From assembly GCF_015351075.1 (NCBI RefSeq), contig NZ_JADKRS010000003.1, forward strand, positions 124,001 through 188,000: a DNA stretch of 64,000 nt, written 5' to 3'. Position numbers and translations under genes: made by a program. The stretch is from Clavibacter sp. VKM Ac-2873 (GTDB lineage Bacteria > Actinomycetota > Actinomycetes > Actinomycetales > Microbacteriaceae). Numbering within the stretch: the stretch's first letter is position 1; each line of letters begins with the position of its first letter. Shown one piece after another: positions 1-8,842 of this stretch. The notes below the pieces were generated by a model, which saw only the letters and a list, made by a program, of their open reading frames with translations, was not told the DNA's origin and made no database searches.

Positions 1-2765
1 GTCGTCACGGTGAGCGGTGTCGTGCATCCGTCGCCGACCACGAGCGATCGCAGCTCCGGGCGGTGGCCCGTCTCCTGCGGGCGGGCGTAGGCGACCTGGA
101 GGCCGTCGACGCTCGACGCGAAGCGGCCGACGCGGACGGCGGTGCGGCTGTCGGCGTACGCCTCCCCCGGGCCCGTGCCGTGCCAGGTGACGGGGTGCTC
201 GGCGAGCGCGCCCGGGAGGTCGATCCGCACGCCGACCCGCGGCCACGTGCAGTCCCACGCGCCGAACGGCACCACCTCGGTCGCGAGCAGCAGGCCGCGA
301 TCGGTCGCGGTCCAGCGGAACGCCACGTCGACGCCCTGGCCGGAGTGCGCGGCCTGCACGCGCATGCGCGTCTCCAGGCCGTCCGCCGTGCGGGTCGCGC
401 CGAGGAGCCGGTGCGTGAGCCGGTGCAGCCCGCGCTCGCGCCAGCGGTCGGACGACGGCGGGGTCTCCTCGGCGCCGCGCCCGCGGGTGAGCTCGGGCTC
501 GGCCAGCTCGTAGGATCCCTGGCCGGCACCCCGGTCGTTCTCGGTGGGGGCGCGCCACAGCTCGAGCCGCGGGCCGCGCACGCGCAGGCCGCCCCACGCG
601 ACGAGGTCGCCGCGCGCGTCGAAGGCGCCGACGCCGAGCGCGTCCCCGTGCCAGCGCCCGGCGGGTCGGGGCCGGGGTGCGGGCCGGTCGCGCACGAGGG
701 CCTGGTGCGACGACACGACGTGCCCCGCCTCGGCCCAGGGAGCATCGTTCCGGGTGACCACCTGCACGGTCACGTGCGCCTCCTCGGCGTGCCCGGCGGC
801 GCGCGCCTCGACCGGCAGGGGGATGGTCGCCGCGGAGCCCGCGGCGAGCGGCGCGTGCTCGAGGATCCCGCGGGCGACGGGCCTGCCGTCGTGGGCGAGG
901 ATCCAGACCAGGTCGACGTCGTCGGTGGGCGCCGAGTGCCGCCGGTTCTCGACGCGCACGGCGGATCCGTCGGCCGCGACGCGCACCCGCACGGGCGCGA
1001 TCACCGCGGCGAGCTCGGTGAGGCCCGGCGTGGGCGTTCCGTCGGAGAGCAGGAGCCCGTCCATCACGAAGGGGCCGTCGTGCACGGGCTCGCCGAAGTC
1101 GCCGCCGTACGCGTGGAAGGGGCGGCCGTCGGCCGTGCGCGCGAGGAGCCCGTGGTCGCGCCACTCCCAGACGAAGCCGCCGTGCAGGCGCGGCCAGCGG
1201 TCGATGGCGTCCTCGTAGTCGGCGAGGGATCCGGGCCCGTTGCCCATCGCGTGCCCGTACTCGCACAGGATGAACGGCTTCGCGCGCTGCTTCGCCCCGG
1301 TCGCGCCCGTCGTCTCGTGGATGCTCGCGACGGGCGTGCCGCACACCGAGTCGATCTCCTCGAGCGTCGGGTACATCCGCGAGTAGACGTCGGTGTGCTC
1401 GCCCGTGAGGTCGCCCTCGTAGTGCACGGGCCGGGTCGGATCCGCGCGCCTGACCCACGCCGACATGGCCGCGATGTTGCGCCCGGTGCCGGACTCGTTG
1501 CCGAGCGACCACATCACGATCGACGGGTGGTTCCGGTCGCGGCCCACGGTGCGGGCGATGCGGTCGAGGTACGCGTCCCGCCAACGCGGGTCGTCGGAGG
1601 GGTTGTCGCGCCACTCGACGTCCCAGAAGCCGTGCGTCTCGAGGTCGCACTCGAGCACGACCCAGAAGCCGAGCTCGTCGGCGATGTCGATGAGGCGCGG
1701 GTGCGGCGGGTAGTGGGACGTGCGGATCGCGTCGATCCCGCTGCGCTTCATCAGCTCGAGGTCGGCGCGCGCCTCGGCCTCGTCGAACACGCGCCCGCGC
1801 TCGGGGTGCGACTCGTGCCGGTTGACGCCGCGGAACGTGAGGCGGCGGCCGTCGACGAGCAGCGCCTCGCCGTCGATGCGCACCGTGCGGAACCCGATCC
1901 GCAGCGACGCGGTCTCGCCCGGCGACGACACGGTCGCGTCGTAGAGGCGCGGGCGCTCGGCGCTCCAGGCGTCGACGGCGGGGAGGGCGATGGGCGCGAC
2001 GTCGGCCGGGGTCTCCCACGTCACGTGGATCCCCAGCTCCGGCACGCGCACCACGACGGGGAACGCGCCCTCGACCTGCACGTCGAGGCGGCCGGATCCG
2101 TCGGCCGGGTCGCGGTCGGCCCGCACCCGCACGTCGTCGAGGGCGTCGGCGGGCCGGGCGAGCAGCTCGACCGGGCGGAAGATGCCGGGCAGCCACCACT
2201 GGTCCTGGTCCTCCAGGTAGGAGGCGGCCGACCACTGGTGCACCCGGATCCCGAGCACGTTCTCGCCCGGCACGAGCAGCGCCGTCACGTCGATCTCGGT
2301 CGTGAGGCGGCTGCCCGTGGTCCAGCCCGCCTCGACGCCGTTCACCCAGAACGTGGCGAGCCCCTCGATCCCGTCGGTGCGCAGCAGCACGCGCGCGGCG
2401 TCCGCGAACGACTCCGGGAGCGTGAACGCCCGGCGGTGCTCGCCGGTCGGGTTCGCGTCGGGCACGTGCGGCGGGTCGATGGGGAAGGGGTACTGCAGGT
2501 TCGTGTACGCGGGCGATCCGTGGCCGTGCAGCACCCAGTGCGAGGGGACGGGCAGCGTCGTCCAGCCGGCCGCGTCGAGGGCGGCGTCGTCGAGCGTCGG
2601 ATCCGCGACGTCGGGCGCGCGGCTGGCGTCGTCGACCGGCGCCGACGGCAGCAGGCGGAACCGCCAGTCGCCGTCGAGCGGGAGCACGGGCGCGTCGGTC
2701 GCGAACCGGGCGCGCGGCGGCAGCCTCGAGGCGGATCCGGGGGCGACGTCGTCGAGGTGGGACAT
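1..2765 (-). CDS. lacZ: GH2 beta-galactosidase, 3' end cut by window edge
   Basis: Cytoplasmic glycosidase that releases terminal beta-galactose. The reverse strand reads open from ATG at 2765 to the window edge (921 codons, no stop), close to the roughly 1000 residues usual for LacZ. An N-terminal sugar-binding domain is followed by the (beta/alpha)8 barrel. The acid/base Glu is seen in GNESGTGRN (about residue 424) and the nucleophile Glu in ILCEYGHAMGNGPG (about residue 502); a C-terminal LacZ small-chain-like region follows. It is the last visible gene of the kinase/ABC/nagB operon, 80 nt after nagB. The context suggests it acts on galactosides imported by the upstream transporter, possibly LacNAc-type units. 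The family is secure; the exact substrate is inferred. Confidence 0.93.
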   Translation of the reverse strand, partial: MSHLDDVAPGSASRLPPRARFATDAPVLPLDGDWRFRLLPSAPVDDASRAPDVADPTLDDAALDAAGWTTLPVPSHWVLHGHGSPAYTNLQYPFPIDPPHVPDANPTGEHRRAFTLPESFADAARVLLRTDGIEGLATFWVNGVEAGWTTGSRLTTEIDVTALLVPGENVLGIRVHQWSAASYLEDQDQWWLPGIFRPVELLARPADALDDVRVRADRDPADGSGRLDVQVEGAFPVVVRVPELGIHVTWETPADVAPIALPAVDAWSAERPRLYDATVSSPGETASLRIGFRTVRIDGEALLVDGRRLTFRGVNRHESHPERGRVFDEAEARADLELMKRSGIDAIRTSHYPPHPRLIDIADELGFWVVLECDLETHGFWDVEWRDNPSDDPRWRDAYLDRIARTVGRDRNHPSIVMWSLGNESGTGRNIAAMSAWVRRADPTRPVHYEGDLTGEHTDVYSRMYPTLEEIDSVCGTPVASIHETTGATGAKQRAKPFILCEYGHAMGNGPGSLADYEDAIDRWPRLHGGFVWEWRDHGLLARTADGRPFHAYGGDFGEPVHDGPFVMDGLLLSDGTPTPGLTELAAVIAPVRVRVAADGSAVRVENRRHSAPTDDVDLVWILAHDGRPVARGILEHAPLAAGSAATIPLPVEARAAGHAEEAHVTVQVVTRNDAPWAEAGHVVSSHQALVRDRPAPRPRPAGRWHGDALGVGAFDARGDLVAWGGLRVRGPRLELWRAPTENDRGAGQGSYELAEPELTRGRGAEETPPSSDRWRERGLHRLTHRLLGATRTADGLETRMRVQAAHSGQGVDVAFRWTATDRGLLLATEVVPFGAWDCTWPRVGVRIDLPGALAEHPVTWHGTGPGEAYADSRTAVRVGRFASSVDGLQVAYARPQETGHRPELRSLVVGDGCTTPLTVT

Positions 2766-2845
2766 GCGGGTCTCCGGTGCTGGTCGGTGCGGCGAGGGGC
2801 GGTGCGGCGGATGGCGGCGGGTGCGGGACGGCGGGTCGGTGCCGG

Positions 2846-3610
2846 TCAGGCGGGCGTCGCGAGGCCGGCGAGCGCGGCTCGGTCGGCAACGACGGTCACG
2901 CGCGGGTGCCGCTGCAGGATCGACGCGGGCACCTCCTCGGTGACCGGTCCGGAGAGCGCCGCGGCGAGCGCGTCGGCCTTCCGCGCGCCCGAGGCCACGA
3001 GGAGGATCCGGCCCGCGGACATGATCGTGGCGATCCCCTGCGTGATCGCGTGGGTCGGCACGCGCGCGGGGACACCGCCGAAGTAGCGCGCGTTGTCCCG
3101 TCGCGTGCCCTCGGCGAGGCGCACCACGCGGCTGACCCCGTCGAACGGCGAGCCGGGCTCGTTGAAGCCGAGGTGCCCGTTGGCGCCGATGCCCACGACC
3201 TGGAGGCCGGCGCCGCCGAGCCGCCGGATCCGCCGCTCGTGCTCGGCCGCGGCCGCGTGCGGGTCGGCCGCGGAGCCGTCGGGCACGATCACGCGCGCGC
3301 TCGGCACGTCGAGGGGCTCGGCGATGCGCGCCCGCACGAACGCCAGGTACGACTGCGGGTGCCCGGGCGGCAGCCCCACGTACTCGTCGAGCGCCACGAG
3401 CGAGAGCCCGTCGGTGACGAGGCCGCGCTCCCGGTGCCGCCGGACGAGCTCGGCGTAGAGCGGCTCGGGGCTGGATCCGGTCGCGACGCCGAGCACGCCG
3501 GCCGGGTCCTCGCCGAGGAACGCCTGCACCACGTCGGCCGCGGCGAGCCCGAGCGCGTCGGTGTCGTCCACGGCCGTGATCCGGGGCGCGCGCGTCGAGG
3601 CGGACGTCAC
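2846..3610 (-). CDS. nagB: Glucosamine-6-phosphate deaminase (sugar operon copy)
   Basis: Converts glucosamine-6-phosphate to fructose-6-phosphate and ammonia. It has 254 residues. LDEYVGLPPGHPQSY carries the catalytic Asp, GANGHLGFNEPG carries the ring-opening His and its partner Glu, and RRDNARYFGG is also present. The NGH form, where E. coli has DGH, is as I recall it from Gram-positive NagB. The start is GTG, overlapping the TGA of the upstream permease by 4 nt (GTGA), which implies coupled translation. Its place in a sugar ABC transporter operon suggests that the imported glycan contains an amino sugar. It is one of two nagB genes in the window; the other is at 14654-15439. Confidence 0.93.
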   Translation of the reverse strand: MTSASTRAPRITAVDDTDALGLAAADVVQAFLGEDPAGVLGVATGSSPEPLYAELVRRHRERGLVTDGLSLVALDEYVGLPPGHPQSYLAFVRARIAEPLDVPSARVIVPDGSAADPHAAAAEHERRIRRLGGAGLQVVGIGANGHLGFNEPGSPFDGVSRVVRLAEGTRRDNARYFGGVPARVPTHAITQGIATIMSAGRILLVASGARKADALAAALSGPVTEEVPASILQRHPRVTVVADRAALAGLATPA

Positions 3611-4530
3611 TTCAGCGCGCCCTTCGCGATGTCGCCGATGAACTGCTTCGCGCCGATGAGGAACACGACGATCAGCGGGATCACCGCGAGCAGCGCGCCC
3701 GCCATGACCATGCCGTAGTCCTTGCCGTGGGCGCTGTTGAGCTGGCTCATCGCCACCTGGAGCGTCAGCGTGCCCGGGTCGTTGAGCACGATGAGCGGCC
3801 AGAGGTAGTCGTTCCACGCGGCGATGAAGGTGAAGATCCCGAGGAACCCGAGGCCCGGCCGGATGAGCGGCAGGCACACCGTGACGTACTGCCGGAAGAA
3901 CCCGGCGCCGTCGATGCGGGCGGCGTCGATGAGCTCGTCCGGCACGCTCGAGATGATGAACTGCCGCAGCCAGAAGATGCCGAACGCGTTCGCCGCGGCC
4001 GGCACGATGAGCGCCTGCAGCTGGCCGACCCAGCCGAGGTTGATCATCGTGACGAACTGCGGGATCACCGACAGCTGCGCGGGCAGCATGAAGGTCACGA
4101 GCAGCAGCGCGAACAGCGCCCGCCGGCCCGGGAACTCGTACTTCGCGAACGTGAACGCCGCGATGGAGTCGAAGAACAGCACGAGCACCGTCACGGAGAC
4201 CGCGACGATCACGGTGTTCATGAGCGATCCGCCGAAGTCGATCGTGCGGAACACGGCCTGGATGTTGTCCCACAGGTACGGCCCCGGCACGAGCACCGGC
4301 GGCGACTTGTAGATGTCGCTCGTGGTGTTGCTCGCCATCACGACGAGCCAGTACAGCGGGAACAGGCTCACGATGGATCCGGCGAACAGGATCCCGTGCA
4401 GGATGACGCGGCCGGGCGGCAGCTGCCGGCGACCCGCGGGCCGGCCGGCGCGGTCGGCGCGCGCGCTGCCCGGTGCCCGGTCGGCGACGCGGGCCGCGGC
4501 GGATCCCGCGGCGTGGACGGTGGTGCTCAT
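3607..4530 (-). CDS. Carbohydrate ABC transporter permease (MalG type)
   Basis: Inner subunit of a CUT1-type sugar importer in the cytoplasmic membrane, 307 residues. About 50 N-terminal residues rich in Arg and Ala precede the first membrane segment. Several hydrophobic helices follow, with the cytoplasmic EAA loop ELIDAARIDGAGFFRQY that docks the ATPase. The ATG overlaps the stop of the partner permease (ATGA). No ATP-binding subunit is encoded nearby. As in many actinobacterial CUT1 systems, a shared MsiK-like ATPase elsewhere in the genome probably energises it (inference). Confidence 0.94.
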   Translation of the reverse strand: MSTTVHAAGSAAARVADRAPGSARADRAGRPAGRRQLPPGRVILHGILFAGSIVSLFPLYWLVVMASNTTSDIYKSPPVLVPGPYLWDNIQAVFRTIDFGGSLMNTVIVAVSVTVLVLFFDSIAAFTFAKYEFPGRRALFALLLVTFMLPAQLSVIPQFVTMINLGWVGQLQALIVPAAANAFGIFWLRQFIISSVPDELIDAARIDGAGFFRQYVTVCLPLIRPGLGFLGIFTFIAAWNDYLWPLIVLNDPGTLTLQVAMSQLNSAHGKDYGMVMAGALLAVIPLIVVFLIGAKQFIGDIAKGALK

Positions 4531-5525
4531 GCGCGGTGCCCCTTCCTCGTGCCGGGCGCGCGCACGACCTTCTCCTTCTTCTCCGACCCGAGCCGGAAGC
4601 TGATGATGGAGAAGATCACCACGAGCAGGAACACGCCCCACGCGATGGCGGCGCCGTAGCCGAAGCGGTTGTAGTTGAAGGCCTGCTGGTAGAAGTACAG
4701 GACGGTCGTGAGCCCGGCCTGGCCCGCGCCGCCCGAGTTCGGGTTCGTCGTGCTGGACGAGGCCGTGAGCACCTGCGCCTCCGTGAAGCTCTGCAGGCCG
4801 GTGATGGTCGAGACCACCAGCACGAAGAGGATCGTGGGGCGCAGGAGCGGCAGCGTCACCGACCAGAAGGTGCGGATGGCGCCGGCGCCGTCGAGCTTCG
4901 CGGCCTCGTAGACCTCGGTGCCGATGGCCTGCATGCCCGCGAGGAAGATGATCGCGTTGTAGCCGGTCCACTGGTACGTGATGAGGATCGCGATGGTCAC
5001 CTGGATCGCCCACGGCGTCGAGAGCCACGCCACCCCGTCGAGCCCGATGGCCCGGAGGCCCGCGTTCACGAGCCCGAAGCTGTCGCCGAAGATGGATCCG
5101 AACAGCACCGCCATCGCCACCACGCTGGTCACGTTCGGCACGAAGTAGCTGATCTTGTAGAAGGTGCTGAGGCGCTTCGCCGAGTTGAGCATGGCCGCGA
5201 CGACCACGGCGATCGCCATCATCGGGAACGTCGACAGCGCGAAGATGATGAGCGTGTTCTTGATGGACAGCCAGAAGGTGGCGTCGGCCGCGAGCGCCTG
5301 GAAGTTCTGCAGCCCCACCCACTTGGCCGTGCCGAGCCCGTTCCAGTCCTGGAACGAGAGCACGAGCGAGTAGAGCGCCGGGAACAGGCCGAAGATCGCG
5401 AACAGCACGAAGAACGGCGCGATGGCGACGTAGTACGGCCATGTGCGGCGGAACCCGCGGGTCCCCGCGCCCGCCCGGGAGGGCGCGGGCGGGCGCCCTC
5501 CCGGGCGGACGGCGACGGGGATCAC
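4527..5525 (-). CDS. Carbohydrate ABC transporter permease (MalF type)
   Basis: Second membrane subunit of the sugar importer, 332 residues. A Pro/Arg-rich cytoplasmic N-terminus leads to the first helix (YYVAIAPFFVLFAIFG), and further helices follow. The EAA loop is VYEAAKLDGAGAIRTFWSV. The start is GTG at 5525, overlapping the stop of the binding-protein gene by 4 nt. Together with the 3607-4530 permease it should form the heterodimeric channel; the solute is delivered by the lipoprotein encoded just upstream. Confidence 0.94.
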   Translation of the reverse strand: MIPVAVRPGGRPPAPSRAGAGTRGFRRTWPYYVAIAPFFVLFAIFGLFPALYSLVLSFQDWNGLGTAKWVGLQNFQALAADATFWLSIKNTLIIFALSTFPMMAIAVVVAAMLNSAKRLSTFYKISYFVPNVTSVVAMAVLFGSIFGDSFGLVNAGLRAIGLDGVAWLSTPWAIQVTIAILITYQWTGYNAIIFLAGMQAIGTEVYEAAKLDGAGAIRTFWSVTLPLLRPTILFVLVVSTITGLQSFTEAQVLTASSSTTNPNSGGAGQAGLTTVLYFYQQAFNYNRFGYGAAIAWGVFLLVVIFSIISFRLGSEKKEKVVRAPGTRKGHRA

Positions 5526-6808
5526 TGCTTCGCGGTCTTCAGGGCGGCCTCGCCGGCGGCGACGGCGTCGGTCCAGGCCTGGTCGGGGTCCTTGCCGAGC
5601 GACGTCACGTTCTGCAGCTCGGTGACGAACGCGGCCTGCACCTGGTTGTCGTACGGGCTCGTGTAGGCGGTGGGCATCTTGGCGGCGGCGTCGGCGAAGA
5701 TCCCGACGGTCGACTGGCCGCCGAAGAAGTCATCGCCCTTCTGCAGCTCCGGGGAGTCGTAGGCCGCGGTGGCCGACGGGAAGATGCCCTTGTCGGCGTA
5801 CGCGGTGACCTGGTTGTCCTCGCTCAGCACGTCCTTGATCACGGCGAACGCCGCGGCGGGGTCCTTGGTGCCGGAGGGGATGGAGAGGAACGAGCCGCCG
5901 ATGTTGGCGGGGCCCCCGGGCATGGGCGCGACGTGCCACTGACCCGCGGTGCTCGCCGTCGCGCTCTTGATGTCGGCCTGGTACCAGGACGCGCCGAGCA
6001 GCGCGGGGAGGGAGCCGTTGGTGATGGCCGAGGCCCAGTCGGGGCTGCCGTCGGTGACGTTCGCCGTCAGGCCGTCCTGGTAGGCCAGCACCGCGCGGTC
6101 CCACGCGGTCTTCACGGCGTCGCTGTCGCCCGTGAAGTTCCCGTCCTCGTCGACGAAGCGGGTCGTGCCCTGGCCGAGCGACTTGGTGAACACATCGGAC
6201 GCGTCCACGAAGATCGCGGCGCCGGTCGCCGCCTTGAGCTTCTTGCCCAGGGCGAAGTAGTCGTCCCACGTGGACGTCGCCGCGGCGACGTCGGCCGGCT
6301 CGCTCGGCAGGCCGGCCTTCTTGAAGACGTCCGCGCGGTAGTAGAGGGCGGTGGGGCCGATGTCGATGGGGAGGCCGATGAGCTGGCCGTCCTTCGTGGT
6401 CGCCTCCTTGAGCTTCCAGGCCGGGTACTGATCGGTGACGTCCTTGGCGCCCAGCTGGTCGAGGTCCTCGAAGAGGCCGTCCTCGCTGAGGAAGTACGGC
6501 ATGTCCTCGCCCTTGACGCCCGTGACGGACGGGAGGCCCGACCGGCCCGTGAACGTGGTCACGAGCTTCTGCTTGAAGTCGCCGCCGATGGTGGACACGT
6601 TGAGCGTCGTGCCGGGCACCTCGGCCGGAACCTTGTCGAGCACCGTCTGGCTGAGGCCGTCCGGCCAGATCCAGAGGTCGAGCTGGCCGCCCGCCGAGGA
6701 TCCCGACGACGACGAGCAGGAGGCGAGGACCGGCGCGAGGAGCGCGAGGGTCGCGACGCCGACGACGATGCGCCGGGCGCGAGCGCGGCGGGCGGTGGGG
6801 ATGGGCAT
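5522..6808 (-). CDS. Extracellular sugar-binding lipoprotein of ABC transporter
   Basis: Family 1 solute-binding protein, 428 residues. The basic N-terminus (MPIPTARRARARR), hydrophobic core and lipobox LASC mark it as a lipoprotein anchored by the Cys near residue 32. The Ser/Gly-rich stretch after the Cys is the usual tether. The mature part shows the family's features, including DLWIWPDG at the start and many Trp and Asp residues typical of sugar pockets. ATG at 6808 is preferred because it starts the signal peptide; upstream in-frame sequence is Arg-rich noise. The gene lies 80 nt after the kinase gene and shares overlaps with the permeases. Its ligand cannot be read from sequence; the neighbours suggest a beta-galactosyl/hexosamine oligosaccharide. 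Confidence 0.93.
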   Translation of the reverse strand: MPIPTARRARARRIVVGVATLALLAPVLASCSSSSGSSAGGQLDLWIWPDGLSQTVLDKVPAEVPGTTLNVSTIGGDFKQKLVTTFTGRSGLPSVTGVKGEDMPYFLSEDGLFEDLDQLGAKDVTDQYPAWKLKEATTKDGQLIGLPIDIGPTALYYRADVFKKAGLPSEPADVAAATSTWDDYFALGKKLKAATGAAIFVDASDVFTKSLGQGTTRFVDEDGNFTGDSDAVKTAWDRAVLAYQDGLTANVTDGSPDWASAITNGSLPALLGASWYQADIKSATASTAGQWHVAPMPGGPANIGGSFLSIPSGTKDPAAAFAVIKDVLSEDNQVTAYADKGIFPSATAAYDSPELQKGDDFFGGQSTVGIFADAAAKMPTAYTSPYDNQVQAAFVTELQNVTSLGKDPDQAWTDAVAAGEAALKTAKQ

Positions 6809-6888
6809 GGTGGTTCTCGATTCGGTGAGGGACAGATGATTCGGAGCGGACGGGCGGAGGGGGATCGGGGAGGAGGCGGTCGGACGGC

Positions 6889-7893
6889 TCAGGCGAGCAG
6901 GCGGGCCGCGTCGGGATGCGAGAGGGCGTCGATGAGGTAGTCGTAGCGGCCGGGCTCGGCGGCCGCGGGGTGCGCGCGCAGCCACGGCACGAGCTCGTCG
7001 AGCCGCGGGGCGCCGGCCGCGCCGCCGGGGCGGGTGACCGTGATCCCCGCCACCAGGCACGCGAAGTCCACGCGCTGGGTGAGCGACCACGGCGCGCGGG
7101 CGGAGGCGGCGAGCGATGCGCCGAAGACGTCGCCCGCGCCGGTCGCGTCGACCGCGCGCACGGCGAGCGGCGGGCGGACGACCTCCTCGCCGCGGGCGGA
7201 GTCGACCGCGACGACGCCGCGGGATCCGGAGGTGACGACGCTGAGGGGGACGCGCGCGCCGAGCGCCCGGGCGGCCTCGACCGCGGAGCCGGTGCCCGTG
7301 TACGCGGCGGCCTCGAGCTCGTTGGGGAGGAAGGCGTGGCACTCGTCCAGCTGATCGAGGATGGCCGGGTCCCACCGCTCGGACGGGTCCCAGCCGACGT
7401 CGGCGTACACGTCGGTGCCCGCGGCGGCGGCGCGGCCGACCCAGGAGGCGCGGTGCGGATCCAGGTGCACGAGCGCCGCGGCGACGGCCGGTATGGCGCC
7501 GGGCACGAGCTCGTCGGAGGTGAGCGGGCAGGCGACGCCGCCCGTGACCATGGCGCGGTCGTCGTCGTAGCCGAGCGACGCGGTGACGGGCAGCGCCCAG
7601 TCGTCCAGCGTCACGAGGTGGTCGAGGGCGATCCCCTCCGCGGCGAGCTCGGCGCGCACGAGGAGGGAGAACGGGTCCACCCCCACGGCGGCCGCGAGGA
7701 CGGTGGGCACCCCGAGGCGCGCGCCGGCGACCGCGAAGTTGGCGATCCCGCCGGGGCCGTGGCCGAAGGACGACGTCCAGATCTCGTGGCCCGGGCGGGG
7801 ACCGCTCGGCAGGTCGCCGAACACGACGTCCGCGAACAGCTGGCCGACGACCAGCAGGCCGGCGGGCCGCTCGGGGCGGGGGGCTGCTGGCAC
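6889..7893 (-). CDS. PfkB-family carbohydrate kinase
   Basis: Ribokinase/fructokinase-type enzyme that phosphorylates a sugar or nucleoside with ATP in the cytoplasm. It is about 334 residues from the chosen GTG. The N-terminal GxGG region (GHGPGGIANFAVAGARLG) binds substrate. The C-terminal DATGAGDVFGASLA holds the catalytic Asp and anion hole. The GTG at 7893 has AGG five bases upstream and begins just before the conserved LLVVGQLFADVV strand. A longer ORF starts at 8031, but that ATG lies inside a perfect palindrome, which argues for the shorter form. It is the first gene of the minus-strand sugar operon and diverges from the DeoR gene. Substrate unknown. Confidence 0.87.
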   Translation of the reverse strand: MPAAPRPERPAGLLVVGQLFADVVFGDLPSGPRPGHEIWTSSFGHGPGGIANFAVAGARLGVPTVLAAAVGVDPFSLLVRAELAAEGIALDHLVTLDDWALPVTASLGYDDDRAMVTGGVACPLTSDELVPGAIPAVAAALVHLDPHRASWVGRAAAAGTDVYADVGWDPSERWDPAILDQLDECHAFLPNELEAAAYTGTGSAVEAARALGARVPLSVVTSGSRGVVAVDSARGEEVVRPPLAVRAVDATGAGDVFGASLAASARAPWSLTQRVDFACLVAGITVTRPGGAAGAPRLDELVPWLRAHPAAAEPGRYDYLIDALSHPDAARLLA

Positions 7894-8017
7894 GGTGACC
7901 TCGGCTTCTCGGGATCGCACCGTGCGGACACGGCGGGTGGTGGGCGGTCCGCCGACGGCGACGCTGCCGGAGGACGCGGTCGTCGGGTGAGCTCCGACCG
8001 GTAGTGACGTTTCTAGC

Positions 8018-8033
8018 CCATGTGAGCACATGG
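8018..8033. promoter_or_regulatory. Perfect 7-2-7 palindrome between divergent sugar operons
   Basis: CCATGTGAGCACATGG is a perfect inverted repeat with a 2-nt centre. It lies between the kinase operon (minus) and the DeoR gene (plus). This is the place expected for an operator of the adjacent DeoR-family repressor or another sugar regulator. The role is inferred from symmetry and position only. Confidence 0.55.
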
Positions 8034-8058
8034 ATGGAAGACCTTGTTCATTACGAGA

Positions 8059-8088
8059 TTGTTTCTGACTGAATCTGCGCGCTAATGT
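8059..8088 (+). promoter_or_regulatory. Possible promoter of the DeoR gene, leaderless or short leader
   Basis: TTGTTT (8059-8064) and TAATGT (8083-8088) are spaced 18 nt apart in an AT-richer patch. The ATG of the DeoR gene follows 7 nt after the -10-like hexamer, and no purine-rich ribosome site is visible. The transcript may therefore be leaderless, which is common in Actinobacteria. TGTTCA occurs on both sides (8045 and 8086) and could be an operator half-site. Weak evidence. Confidence 0.35.
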
Positions 8089-8095
8089 TCACATC

Positions 8096-8842
8096 ATGAG
8101 AGACGCCCGAGAGTTCGTGATCCTCGACCGGTTGCGCGCCACCCGCAGCGCGACGGTCGCGGAGCTCGCCGAGGTCGCCGGCACGAGCGACGCGACCATC
8201 CGCCGCGACCTGGCCCGCCTCGACGGGCAGGGCGCGCTCCGGCGCACCCACGGCGGAGCGGTGCTCGTCGAGGTCGACGCGCCCTTCGCCGAGGTCGAGC
8301 AGGTCAACCGCGAGGCCAAGGAGCGGATCGCGCGGGCCGCGGCGGCGCAGATCCAGGACGGCCAGTCGGTCGTGCTCGACATCGGCACCACCACGCTGCA
8401 CCTCGCCGAGCAGCTGCGCGGACGGACCCTCACCGTGATCACCGCGAACGTCGCCGCGTTCGACGTGCTGCGGGACGACCGGGCGGTGCGGCTCATCCTG
8501 CTGCCGGGCGACTGGGATCCGGTCTACCGCTCGGTGTCGGGCCCGCTCACGGCCGAGAGCCTGCGGATGCTGCACGCCGACCACGCGTTCGTGGGCGTGA
8601 GCGGCATCGCCGACAACGGCGACCTGCGCGACACGACGATGGCCCAGGTGCCCATCAAGCGCGCGATGGCCGAGATGAGCGACCGGGTCACGGTGCTCGC
8701 CGACTCCTCCAAGTTCCCGGGCACCGGCGCCGGCCGTGTCGCCCCCACCGCGTCGTTGACGCAGCTGATCACCGAGGCCGCCCCGCACGAGCGGGTGTCG
8801 CAGGGCCTCGCGGACAAGGGAGTGTCGGTGACCGTCGCATGA
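8096..8842 (+). CDS. DeoR-family transcriptional repressor
   Basis: Sugar-phosphate-responsive repressor, 248 residues. The N-terminal winged helix-turn-helix has SATVAELAEVAGTSDATIRRDL and the family signature RRTHGGAV (about residues 18-60). The C-terminal sensor domain contains DIGTTTLHLAEQL and the typical ADSSKF near the end. It is divergent from the kinase/ABC operon and overlaps the start of the GH4 gene (ATGA), so it probably controls both arms in response to a phosphosugar made by the neighbouring enzymes (inference). Confidence 0.94.
   Translation: MRDAREFVILDRLRATRSATVAELAEVAGTSDATIRRDLARLDGQGALRRTHGGAVLVEVDAPFAEVEQVNREAKERIARAAAAQIQDGQSVVLDIGTTTLHLAEQLRGRTLTVITANVAAFDVLRDDRAVRLILLPGDWDPVYRSVSGPLTAESLRMLHADHAFVGVSGIADNGDLRDTTMAQVPIKRAMAEMSDRVTVLADSSKFPGTGAGRVAPTASLTQLITEAAPHERVSQGLADKGVSVTVA

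Noticed and set aside
63-3086. A 1007-codon plus-strand frame over the beta-galactosidase region
   Set aside because: The product is low-complexity Arg/Gly/Val/His sequence with no motif, while the minus strand reads a full GH2 enzyme with both catalytic Glu residues.
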